Origin: an uncultured Lachnospiraceae bacterium
GTDB taxonomy: Bacteria; Bacillota; Clostridia; Lachnospirales; Lachnospiraceae
Direction: 5' to 3'
Assembly: GCA_902766655.1 (NCBI GenBank)
Contig: CACXEL010000220.1
Coordinates: 1 to 16,847, forward strand
DNA length: 16,847 nucleotides
Shown here piece after piece: positions 7,031 through 13,079 of the stretch. The position numbers and the translations under genes were made by a program. Below the pieces are notes generated by a model. The model saw only the letters and a list, made by a program, of their open reading frames with translations, was not told the origin of the DNA and ran no database searches. Positions within the stretch are counted from its first letter, which is position 1. Every line of letters begins with the position of its first letter.

Positions 7031-7767
7031 TCATCACCATCAACGGAATTCCCTGTGAATGTGAAAAAGGAGAGTTCCTTCTCCAGATCGCCCGGCGCAA
7101 CGGCATCGAGATCCCGACCCTGTGCCACCACGACGCCTTCGCCGGGCAGGGCGCCTGCCGCCTCTGCATCGTCGAGGTCGTGACCCGGGGCCGCGGAAGG
7201 ATCGTGGTATCCTGCGTCTACCCCGTAGCCGACGAATGTGAAGTCTACACCGACAACGAGCGCGTAAGGCGCCAGCGCGGCATGATCCTGCGGCTCCTGG
7301 AGGCCCGCGCCCCCGAGAGCCGGGAGATCCGGGACCTCTGTGAAAAATACAAGGCGCCGAAGTTCGACCGCTTCATCAGGGTGGATGGCAGCAAATGCGT
7401 CATGTGCGGCCTCTGCGTGAAGGCCTGCGCCGAGCTCTCCGTGGGCGCCATCTCCACGGTCAACCGCGGCGTCAGCAAGGAGATCGCCACGCCCTACCAC
7501 GAGCCCAGCTCCGTCTGCGTGGGCTGCGGCAGCTGCGCCCACGTCTGTCCCACGGGCGCCATCGAGATCACCGAGACGCCGGACACCCGCACCATCTGGG
7601 GCAAGACCTTCCGCCTGGTCCGCTGCACAGGCTGCGGCGCCGTCATCGGCACCGAGGAGGAGGTGGCCTACGCCGCCAGGCGTGCCGGCACCGAGCCCGA
7701 CGGGCTCTGCAACACCTGCCGTAAGAAGCGGATCGCCGATGTCTTTGCCCATTCCGTCGGGGTCTGA
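7027..7767 (+). CDS. NuoG N-terminal-like iron-sulfur subunit (short, no catalytic domain)
   Basis: This 246-residue protein resembles the N-terminal electron-wire part of NuoG or HydA. Residues 1-75 are a plant-type [2Fe-2S] domain with ligands C33, C44, C47 and C63. Two [4Fe-4S] motifs follow: CVMCGLCVKAC (124-134) and CVGCGSCAHVCP (164-175). The tail has two more CxxC pairs (C200/C203, C228/C231), which may form a rubredoxin- or zinc-ribbon-like knuckle. The His-Cys cluster segment (HPLDCPVC-like) normally found between the [2Fe-2S] and ferredoxin parts is absent: residues 85-120 contain one cysteine and no histidine. There is no molybdopterin or H-cluster domain, so the AOR protein must be the catalytic unit. 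It is the last gene of the operon, with a strong terminator 36 nt after the stop. Confidence 0.92.
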   Translation: MIITINGIPCECEKGEFLLQIARRNGIEIPTLCHHDAFAGQGACRLCIVEVVTRGRGRIVVSCVYPVADECEVYTDNERVRRQRGMILRLLEARAPESREIRDLCEKYKAPKFDRFIRVDGSKCVMCGLCVKACAELSVGAISTVNRGVSKEIATPYHEPSSVCVGCGSCAHVCPTGAIEITETPDTRTIWGKTFRLVRCTGCGAVIGTEEEVAYAARRAGTEPDGLCNTCRKKRIADVFAHSVGV

Positions 7768-7803
7768 GCCGCCCTTTTTTCGGGTCATGAGCAGCACTTT
7801 TTG

Positions 7804-7840
7804 GGGTCCCTTATGAAAAAAACTCATAAGGGACCCGTTT
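7804..7840 (+). terminator. Intrinsic terminator of the AOR operon
   Basis: A perfect 13-bp stem, GGGTCCCTTATGA (7804-7816) with 7824-7836, has a 7-nt A-rich loop. It is followed by GTTTTG and preceded by CACTTTTTGG. It lies 36 nt after the NuoG-like stop. The short U-run makes it moderate in efficiency, but the stem is very stable. Confidence 0.85.
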
Positions 7841-7852
7841 TGACCATAGCTA

Positions 7853-7881
7853 TTGCAATCTCCCGGCATATGTGATAAGTT
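7853..7881 (+). promoter_or_regulatory. Possible promoter of tupA
   Basis: TTGCAA (7853-7858), 17 nt, then TAAGTT (7876-7881) with a TG one base before the -10 box. The -10 match is weak (3/6). It lies just after the AOR operon terminator and would give a leader of about 150 nt before tupA. Confidence 0.38.
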
Positions 7882-7934
7882 GCTATCAACGGCGCTGATT
7901 CAATGTCCGCATTTTCCGAACGGGCATGGACCGG

Positions 7935-8020
7935 CGCATATGAACTGTGGTGGACGAGCCCCGATTCATACGTTTCCCGGACGCACCGGGCCGACGTATG
8001 GGGCTCTTTTTTTGTTTTTT
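7935..8020 (+). promoter_or_regulatory. tupA leader with intrinsic terminator, candidate attenuator or riboswitch
   Basis: Directly before tupA is a terminator-shaped element. GAGCCC (7956-7961) pairs with 8001-8006 and CATACG (7967-7972) with 7995-8000. An inner hairpin is CCCGG (7976-7980) with CCGGG (7986-7990). A 14-nt T-rich run (8007-8020) follows and touches the AAGGAGG ribosome site at 8021. Upstream, TATGAA (7939-7944), with CG at 7935-7936, can pair with TTCATA and CG (7965-7972), which would break the middle terminator stem. That is a possible antiterminator. A terminator wedged between promoter and ribosome site of a metal-uptake gene is typical of ligand-controlled attenuation. 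I see no match to the Moco RNA motif, so the ligand is unknown. Confidence 0.62.
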
Positions 8021-8036
8021 AAGGAGGAAACAAAAA

Positions 8037-9164
8037 ATGAAAAAAGCCGTAGCATTCCTTTCCGTTCTGCTTCTTTCCACGAGTATCCTGGCCGCCTGCG
8101 GCAAACCGGCCGCACCCGCGGATACGCCAGCCACTTCAGAGACGACCGCCCAGACCGAGACCGAAGCTCCCACTGATACCGAACCTGAAGCTCCCGCTGA
8201 GACCGTGACAGAAGCCCCCGCTGAAACCGAGACAGAAGCCCCCGCTGAGACCGAGGCTCCCGCTGAGACAGAAGCTCCCGCGGATGCGGTCAACACCGTC
8301 ATTTTGAAGGAAGCGGATGACGCCATGATCAACACCTACTCCCTGCTCGCCGTGAACCCGGAAGCCCCCTTCGAGGATGCCGACGGCAACGCGGTCGACG
8401 GTGTGGAGATCAACACCGAAGGCGCCAAGGCCCTGATCGACTGGTTCCTGTCCGGGGAAGGAATGCAGCTGGCCGCCGATTACGGCAAGGCAGAGTACGG
8501 CGACAGCCTCTTCTACCTCCTGGAGGGTGCTCCGGTTTATGAGGGCGAGATTGCGCCCGCGACCGAGGAGACCGCGACCATCCGGCTCTCGACGACGACT
8601 TCCGTCAACGACTCCGGCCTTCTGGGGGCTCTGCTCCCGGTCTTCGAAAGCGAATACGGCTACACCGTGGAAGTCCAGTCCGCCGGCACCGGCAAGGCCA
8701 TCGCCGCCGCCAAATACGGAAATGCAGACCTGATCCTGGTCCACTCCAAGTCTCAGGAGGAGCAGTTCATCGCGGACGGATTCTCCTGCACCCTGGACGG
8801 CTTCGACAAAGAGCGTCTTTCCTTCCTCTACAACTACTTCGTCCTCTGCGGCCCCGCTGACGATCCCGCCGGTGTGAAGGACTGCGCCAGCGTTCTCGAC
8901 GCGTTCGCTGCCATCGCGGACGGCAAGTATGCCTTCATTTCCCGCGGCGACGGGTCCGGTACCCACACCAAGGAGCTGTCCCTGTGGCCGGAGGCCCTGG
9001 GCATCACCGCGGAGGCCGAGAGCTTTGCGGATTACACAGACTGGTACACTTCCGCCAACGCCGGCATGGGCTCCTGCCTGGTCATGGCGGAGGAGATGAA
9101 CGCCTACATCCTCACGGACAAGGCCACCTTCCTGACCTTCCAGGCCAACGGCGGAAAGATGTAA
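8037..9164 (+). CDS. tupA: TupA, tungstate-binding lipoprotein, apparently circularly permuted
   Basis: TupA captures tungstate outside the cell for the TupBC permease. This 375-residue protein starts at ATG 8037, 9 nt after AGGAGG. Residues 1-21 are a lipoprotein signal ending in the lipobox LAAC (C21). Residues 40-83 are an acidic TE-AP repeat linker. Residues 180-375 match the main TupA body in order: TTTSVNDSGLLGALLP (186-201), SAGTGKAIAAAKYG (215-228), ADLILVHSKSQEEQFI (230-245), YNYFVLCGPADDPAG (265-279), ISRGDGSGTHTKELSLW (301-317), NAGMGSCLVMAEE (341-353) and NAYILTDKATFLTF (355-368), where it stops. The segment that should follow, with a NPYS-VNPEK, GAKAFIDWL, YG-PLF pattern, is found instead at residues 86-165 (INTYSLLAVNPEAP, EGAKALIDWFLSGEGMQLA, YGDSLFYL). 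The order is thus C-part then N-part. Confidence 0.9.
   Translation: MKKAVAFLSVLLLSTSILAACGKPAAPADTPATSETTAQTETEAPTDTEPEAPAETVTEAPAETETEAPAETEAPAETEAPADAVNTVILKEADDAMINTYSLLAVNPEAPFEDADGNAVDGVEINTEGAKALIDWFLSGEGMQLAADYGKAEYGDSLFYLLEGAPVYEGEIAPATEETATIRLSTTTSVNDSGLLGALLPVFESEYGYTVEVQSAGTGKAIAAAKYGNADLILVHSKSQEEQFIADGFSCTLDGFDKERLSFLYNYFVLCGPADDPAGVKDCASVLDAFAAIADGKYAFISRGDGSGTHTKELSLWPEALGITAEAESFADYTDWYTSANAGMGSCLVMAEEMNAYILTDKATFLTFQANGGKM
8151..8286 (+). repeat. In-frame TE-AP repeat encoding the TupA linker
   Basis: About 135 nt of imperfect 12-18-nt repeats (units like GAAGCTCCCGCTGAGACC) encode the repeated motif EAPAET. It forms a flexible acidic, proline-rich tether between the lipid-anchored cysteine and the binding domain. 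Such tracts are prone to slippage, so length variation between strains is likely. Confidence 0.8.
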
Positions 9165-9272
9165 CCTGTCAGGCCGGGCAAGGCCTGCAAAGGCAGGATG
9201 TCCGGACCGGGCATGCGGCGGGCAGATCTAAGCAATCAGACAGCCGCAGGCCATGCAGAAAAATGACGTGTA

Positions 9273-9310
9273 TGGTATACTGAACGGGGCAGGGCATTTT
9301 GCCCTGCCCC
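9273..9310 (+). promoter_or_regulatory. Extended -10 promoter merged with a strong hairpin between tupA and tupB
   Basis: TGGTATACT (9273-9281) is an extended -10 element with no clear -35 box (ATGCAG at the expected place). An 11-bp perfect stem with a 3-nt loop, GGGGCAGGGCA (9286-9296) and its complement (9300-9310), begins 5 nt later and is followed by TTCTTG. For tupA transcripts it could be a terminator that reduces read-through. Transcripts starting near 9288 would carry most of the stem at their very 5' end, which could stabilise a tupBC message. Confidence 0.5.
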
Positions 9311-9334
9311 TTCTTGTAAAGTGAGGATAAGACC

Positions 9335-10021
9335 ATGCATTCCGCTCTTCTGAAAGCAATCGAACTCATCCTGTCAGGCGACAGGGAGCTGGCCAACATA
9401 CTCCTGGTGACGGCGAAGACCTGCCTCACCAGCTCCGTGATCGCGCTCCTCATCGGCGTGCCTCTGGGAATCCTGCTTGGCGCCGGAAAGTTCCCCGGGC
9501 GGCAGGCTCTGGTGGTCATCTGCCGGACGCTGATGGGCATGCCGCCGGTGGTCTGCGGCCTCATCATGTATATCCTCTTCTCCGGCGTTGGCCCTTTCGG
9601 GAAATACAAGCTGCTCTTCACCGTGACGATCATGATCATCGCCCAGGTGGTCCTCATCACGCCGCTGGTCATTTCCAACCTGGAGACCTATGTGGCCCAG
9701 GTGGCGCCGCAGGTCAGGGAAACTGCCCGCGGACTCTCCCTCGGGCCAGGGAAGACCGTGCTGCTTCTCGCGAATGAGTGCATTTACCCGATCTTTTCGA
9801 CCTACCTCCTGGCCTTCGCGCGCTCCATCGCCGAGGTCGGCGCTGTCTCCATGGTGGGCGGCGCCATCGCCTGGAAGACCAACGTGATGACCACGGCCAT
9901 CATGCTCTACACCAACAGGGGCAGCTTCACCCTGGGCATCGCCCTGGGCATGATCCTGATTGCGATCTCGCTCCTCGTCAACATCGCCGTGACCATGATG
10001 CAAAGGAGGCTCTCCCGATGA
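9335..10021 (+). CDS. tupB: TupB, tungstate ABC transporter permease
   Basis: This 228-residue, strongly hydrophobic protein has about five or six membrane segments, as is usual for TupB. Visible family features are a hydrophobic run with LLIGVPLGILLGAGKFPGR (38-56), MGMPPVVCGLIMYIL (67-81), the cytoplasmic coupling loop RETARGLSLGPGKTVLLLAN (127-146), and EVGAVSMVGGAIAWKTNVM (166-184). It forms the channel with TupC on the inner face of the membrane. The ATG at 9335 has GTGAGGAT upstream. It overlaps tupC by 4 nt (ATGA). It lies 170 nt from tupA with a hairpin and possible promoter between, so the binding protein may be made at a different level. Confidence 0.93.
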   Translation: MHSALLKAIELILSGDRELANILLVTAKTCLTSSVIALLIGVPLGILLGAGKFPGRQALVVICRTLMGMPPVVCGLIMYILFSGVGPFGKYKLLFTVTIMIIAQVVLITPLVISNLETYVAQVAPQVRETARGLSLGPGKTVLLLANECIYPIFSTYLLAFARSIAEVGAVSMVGGAIAWKTNVMTTAIMLYTNRGSFTLGIALGMILIAISLLVNIAVTMMQRRLSR

Positions 10022-10695
10022 AGATCTCCGCATGCTCCAAGACCTACGGCAGGCGAACCGTGCTCAGGTGTCCTGAGCTTGCAATCGAACCCGGGCGGAT
10101 CTATGCGGTCATCGGCCCCAACGGAAGCGGCAAATCCACCTACGCGAAGCTGGTGGCCGGGGTCCTGCAAAAGGACGGAGGCGGCACAGTCTCCACGGGC
10201 GAAGAGAGGGTCCGCTATATGCCCCAGAAGAGCTTTCCCTTCCGCATGAGTGTGGAGAAGAACATCCTCCTCGCAGGCGGGGACGCGGCGCGGGCCGCGG
10301 ACCTGATGGAGAAGCTTCACCTGTCCGGCGTCTCCCGCCAGCGGGCCGGGAGCCTTTCCGGCGGAGAGACCGCCAAAATGTCGCTGGCCAGGGTCCTGAT
10401 GCAGCCCTGCGGCCTCCTGATCCTGGACGAACCTACCTCCGCGATGGACATGGAATCCGCCATCGCCGCGGAGGAGCTGATCAGAGACTACTGCGCAGGG
10501 ACCGGCTGCGCGGTCCTCTTCGTGACCCATGATCTGTCCCAGGCCAGACGCATGGCGACGGACGCTCTCTTCTTCTACAAGGGCGAGCTCCTGGAATCCG
10601 GCCCCGCGGAGAAGGTCCTCCGCGATCCGGAGCGGCCGGAGACCCGGCGTTTTCTGGAGTTCTACGGCGGACTCGGTTCCGAAGGGCGGAGGTAG
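10018..10695 (+). CDS. tupC: TupC, tungstate ABC transporter ATP-binding protein
   Basis: This 225-residue ABC ATPase powers tungstate import with TupB. Walker A is GPNGSGKST (33-41), the Q-loop is YMPQKSF, the signature is LSGGETAK, Walker B is LLILDEPTS and the H-loop is FVTHDLSQ. The length is normal for a compact TupC without the C-terminal MOPS/TOBE molybdate-binding domain of ModC. This fits tungstate uptake that is not gated by intracellular oxyanion through this subunit. It is translationally coupled to tupB (ATGA overlap). A diverged copy of its last 16-17 codons lies just after the stop. Confidence 0.94.
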   Translation: MKISACSKTYGRRTVLRCPELAIEPGRIYAVIGPNGSGKSTYAKLVAGVLQKDGGGTVSTGEERVRYMPQKSFPFRMSVEKNILLAGGDAARAADLMEKLHLSGVSRQRAGSLSGGETAKMSLARVLMQPCGLLILDEPTSAMDMESAIAAEELIRDYCAGTGCAVLFVTHDLSQARRMATDALFFYKGELLESGPAEKVLRDPERPETRRFLEFYGGLGSEGRR

Positions 10696-10696
10696 C

Positions 10697-10750
10697 GCAA
10701 TCCGGCGCTTTCCCGAATTCTACGGTGGGCCTGGCTCTGACGGGCGAAGG
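10697..10750 (+). pseudogene. Remnant second copy of the tupC 3' end
   Basis: Starting two bases after the tupC stop, in a shifted frame, the DNA encodes AIRRFPEFYGGPGSDGRR. The true end of TupC is TRRFLEFYGGLGSEGRR. By my count, 36 of 48 aligned bases agree (10645-10692 against 10703-10750), and many differences are third-position transitions. The copy therefore diverged while still coding, so it is the tail of a former second tupC rather than a recent slip. No intact gene precedes it in its frame. Confidence 0.72.
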
Positions 10751-10775
10751 CAAGGGCTGGGAATCATATGATACG

Positions 10776-10817
10776 AACGGCTGTATCCCGATCACTGAGC
10801 GGGGTACAGCCGTTTGT
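10776..10817 (+). terminator. Intrinsic terminator after tupC
   Basis: A 15-bp stem, AACGGCTGTATCCCG (10776-10790) against 10800-10814 with one U-G pair, has a 9-nt loop and is followed by TTTGTACT. It lies about 80 nt after the tupC stop and separates the tup operon from moaA. From here to the moaA promoter (10818-10930) I see no gene or clear element. Confidence 0.8.
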
Positions 10818-10933
10818 ACTGCTGTGGCTTCTCATTCTCTTCGGAGGATTGCTGAAGATTTCATGGGATGGCGGGCCCCGGCGTGTTCTCATTTCCCCGG
10901 CGCAGGGCAGAAAATGCAGGTATGCGAAACCGA

Positions 10934-10961
10934 TTGACTCAACTCCCGCGTATGTTATACT
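10934..10961 (+). promoter_or_regulatory. Promoter of the moaA operon
   Basis: TTGACT (10934-10939), 16 nt, then TATACT (10956-10961), with TGT just before the -10 making it an extended -10. It is the closest match to consensus in the window (5/6 and 5/6). Transcription would start near 10968, leaving a 5' leader of about 40 nt, too short for a large riboswitch, so moaA looks simply transcribed. Confidence 0.75.
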
Positions 10962-11008
10962 GGTTTTAAAGTCACACGTAACTGTCGTGAGAGCAGGTGT
11001 AAAACGAT

Positions 11009-11989
11009 ATGTTGGACCAGTATGGAAGAACCATCAACTACATGCGCGTCTCCGTGACGGACAGGTGCAACCTGCGGTGCCGTTACTGCATGCCGGACGG
11101 TGTTGCGCTTGTCCCCATGAAGGCAATCCTGACCTACGAGGAGATCCGGGAAGTCTGTGAGGCGGCGGCCGGGCTGGGCATCAGCCGGATCAAGATCACG
11201 GGCGGCGAACCCCTGGCGCGCCTTGGCTGTGCGGACCTCATCGCTTCCCTGAAGGAGGTCCCCGGCATCGAGCAGGTGACCATGACCACCAACGGCGTCC
11301 TCCTCGAGCAATACCTTCCGGCGCTCATGGCCGCAGGGCTGGACGCGGTCAATATCAGCCTGGACACCCTGGACCGGACCCGCTTCGAGGCGATTGCCGG
11401 CAGGGACGAGCTCACACGTGTCCTGCACAGCATCGATGCGGCCCTCGATGCGGGGCTGAAAGTCAGGATCAACACGGTCCTCCAGCAGGGCATGAACGAC
11501 GACGAATGGCCCGCGCTCGCGGAAATCGCGAAGGGCAGGCCGGTGGACGTCCGTTTTATCGAGATGATGCCCATCGGCTTCGGAAGAAGGGTCCGGGGCG
11601 TCTCCAACGCCTCGCTGAGGGAAGCCCTGCGCAGCCGGTATCCCGGGCTCAAGGACGATCCTTCCGTCCACGGCAACGGACCGGCGGTCTATGTCCGCAT
11701 TCCGGGCTGGCAGGGAGGCATCGGTTTTATCAGCGCGATCCACGGAAAATTCTGCGACCACTGCAACCGGATCCGTCTCACCTCCCAGGGAAGGCTCAAA
11801 CCCTGCCTCTGCTTCGGAGATACCGCCGATCTCCTGCCCATCCTGCGGAGCGGCAGGGACAAGGACGCAAGAAATAAGGACCTTACCGCCGCATTGTACG
11901 AGAGCATTTACCGAAAGCCCCTGCAGCACAGCTTTGAAGATCCCGAAAGCATTACCGAGCAGGCCGCCATGGCCAGCATCGGAGGGTGA
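11009..11989 (+). CDS. moaA: MoaA, GTP 3',8-cyclase (radical SAM)
   Basis: MoaA uses S-adenosylmethionine and two [4Fe-4S] clusters to convert GTP to 3',8-cyclo-dihydro-GTP, the first step of molybdopterin synthesis. The protein is 326 residues, normal for the family. The radical-SAM motif is CNLRCRYC (C20, C24, C27) and KITGGEPL (62-69) is the SAM-binding GGE region. The C-terminal cluster ligands are CDHC (C249, C252) and C266. The chain ends in Gly-Gly, the conserved MoaA tail needed for the GTP step. The ATG at 11009 follows GAGAGCAGGTG by about 10 nt. It is first in a probable operon with the MOSC-MogA fusion, desulfurase and MoeB. The next enzyme, MoaC, is not in the window. Confidence 0.96.
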   Translation: MLDQYGRTINYMRVSVTDRCNLRCRYCMPDGVALVPMKAILTYEEIREVCEAAAGLGISRIKITGGEPLARLGCADLIASLKEVPGIEQVTMTTNGVLLEQYLPALMAAGLDAVNISLDTLDRTRFEAIAGRDELTRVLHSIDAALDAGLKVRINTVLQQGMNDDEWPALAEIAKGRPVDVRFIEMMPIGFGRRVRGVSNASLREALRSRYPGLKDDPSVHGNGPAVYVRIPGWQGGIGFISAIHGKFCDHCNRIRLTSQGRLKPCLCFGDTADLLPILRSGRDKDARNKDLTAALYESIYRKPLQHSFEDPESITEQAAMASIGG

Positions 11990-11990
11990 T

Positions 11991-12025
11991 TTTTGAGAAA
12001 AAAGGGCCGTCCCCGATTCTCAAAA
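11991..12025 (+). repeat. 35-nt palindromic repeat, copy B (between moaA and the MOSC-MogA gene)
   Basis: TTTTGAGAA (11991-11999) and TTCTCAAAA (12017-12025) form a perfect 9-bp stem around a 17-nt core containing GGGCCGTCCCC. It starts one base after the moaA stop and ends just before the next ribosome site. It matches the repeat at 16802-16836 (opposite strand) at 32 of 35 positions. The core resembles the small GGGACGG-type palindromes scattered in some Clostridia genomes. Confidence 0.75.
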
Positions 12026-12044
12026 GCCATAGGAGGCAATCAAT

Positions 12045-13034
12045 ATGAGTGAACAGAAAAACCCGGCCGGCCGCGTCCTGGCCGTCTGTATCAGTGAAAG
12101 AAAGGGTATCCAAAAGACCGAGGTCCCCTCTGCCACCTTCGTCGAAGACTGGGGCATCGAGGGCGACGCCCACGCCGGAAAATGGCACCGCCAGGTCAGC
12201 CTCCTCTCCTTCGAGAAGATCGAGGAATTCCGCGCCAGGGGGGCCGACGTTAATTTCGGCGCCTTCGGCGAGAACCTGATCGTCGAGGGCTTTGACCTGC
12301 GGATGATTCCGGTGGGGACCCGCTTCAGGATCGGGGATGCGGTCCTGGAGCTGACCCAGATCGGCAAGGAGTGCCACAGCCACTGCGCTATCTACAAGGT
12401 GATGGGTGACTGCATCATGCCCAGGGAAGGCGTCTTCACGAAGGTGCTGAAGGGCGGCACCGTAAAAGCCGGCGACACGGTCGAGCAGCTCCCCCTGAGT
12501 CCTGACCGGCCTTTCACAGCGGCGGTCATCACGCTCAGCGACAAGGGCTCCCGCGGGGAGCGGGAGGACAAGAGCGGTCCCCTCATCGCGGAAAGGCTCA
12601 AGGGCGAGGGCTACGAGGTCGTCGAGACCCTTCTCCTGCCGGACAAGCGTGCCAGGATCGAATACGAGCTTAAACGCCTCGCAGACCAGCGGCAGGTGAA
12701 CGTGATCTTCACCACCGGCGGGACAGGTTTTTCGGAGCGGGATGTGACGCCCGAAGCCACCCTGGCCGTCTGCGACAGGATGGCGCCGGGCATCGCCGAG
12801 GCCATGCGCTGGTACTCCCTGCAGATCACGCCCCGGGCCATGCTGAGCCGTCAGGCATCCGGCATCCGGGGGAAGACCCTGATCGTCAACATGCCCGGGA
12901 GCCCCAAGGCCTGCCGCGAGGACCTGGATTTCATTCTCCCCTCACTGGCCCACGGCCTCGGTATCCTGCGGGGCACCGACGGGGAATGTGGGAACGAGAC
13001 GCCAGGAGACCATCACCACCACGACCATGCATGA
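12045..13034 (+). CDS. MOSC domain fused to MogA/MoaB-type molybdopterin adenylyltransferase
   Basis: The 329 residues hold two enzymes. Residues 1-150 are a MOSC domain, a family that handles sulfur on the metal centre, with cysteines in GKECHSHC (C110, C114) and C123 in the GDCIMPREGVF motif. Residues 156-312 are a MogA/MoaB-type domain that adenylylates molybdopterin before MoeA inserts metal. It has VITLSDKGSRGEREDKSGP, TTGGTGFSERDVTPEA (224-239) and NMPGSPKA (282-289). The tail ends GDHHHHDHA, a histidine-rich run that could bind metal. AGGAGG lies 8 nt before the ATG. MOSC-MogA fusions are known in Clostridia. Joining adenylylation to sulfur handling suggests the two act in one cofactor pathway here. 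Confidence 0.94.
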   Translation: MSEQKNPAGRVLAVCISERKGIQKTEVPSATFVEDWGIEGDAHAGKWHRQVSLLSFEKIEEFRARGADVNFGAFGENLIVEGFDLRMIPVGTRFRIGDAVLELTQIGKECHSHCAIYKVMGDCIMPREGVFTKVLKGGTVKAGDTVEQLPLSPDRPFTAAVITLSDKGSRGEREDKSGPLIAERLKGEGYEVVETLLLPDKRARIEYELKRLADQRQVNVIFTTGGTGFSERDVTPEATLAVCDRMAPGIAEAMRWYSLQITPRAMLSRQASGIRGKTLIVNMPGSPKACREDLDFILPSLAHGLGILRGTDGECGNETPGDHHHHDHA

Positions 13035-13079
13035 GCAGGGCCCTGGGACCGGTCCTCATTTTCTGATGCGAGGTGTCCT

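Noticed and set aside
7840..8036. Moco RNA riboswitch before tupA
   Set aside because: I could not find the conserved segments of that motif. Only a terminator and a possible competing pairing are supported.
8151..8286. Repeat tract that might be taken for a CRISPR or minisatellite
   Set aside because: Repeats are in frame, imperfect and lack unique spacers. They encode a lipoprotein linker.
10018..10695. Molybdate transporter ModC instead of TupC
   Set aside because: No C-terminal MOPS/TOBE domain, and the neighbouring permease and binding protein carry TupB and TupA motifs.
10768..11160. 130-codon frame after tupC with a hydrophobic stretch (VLLWLLILFGG) that looks like a membrane segment
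   Set aside because: It runs through the tupC terminator and the moaA promoter, overlaps moaA in another frame, and lacks a good ribosome site. Chance is more likely.
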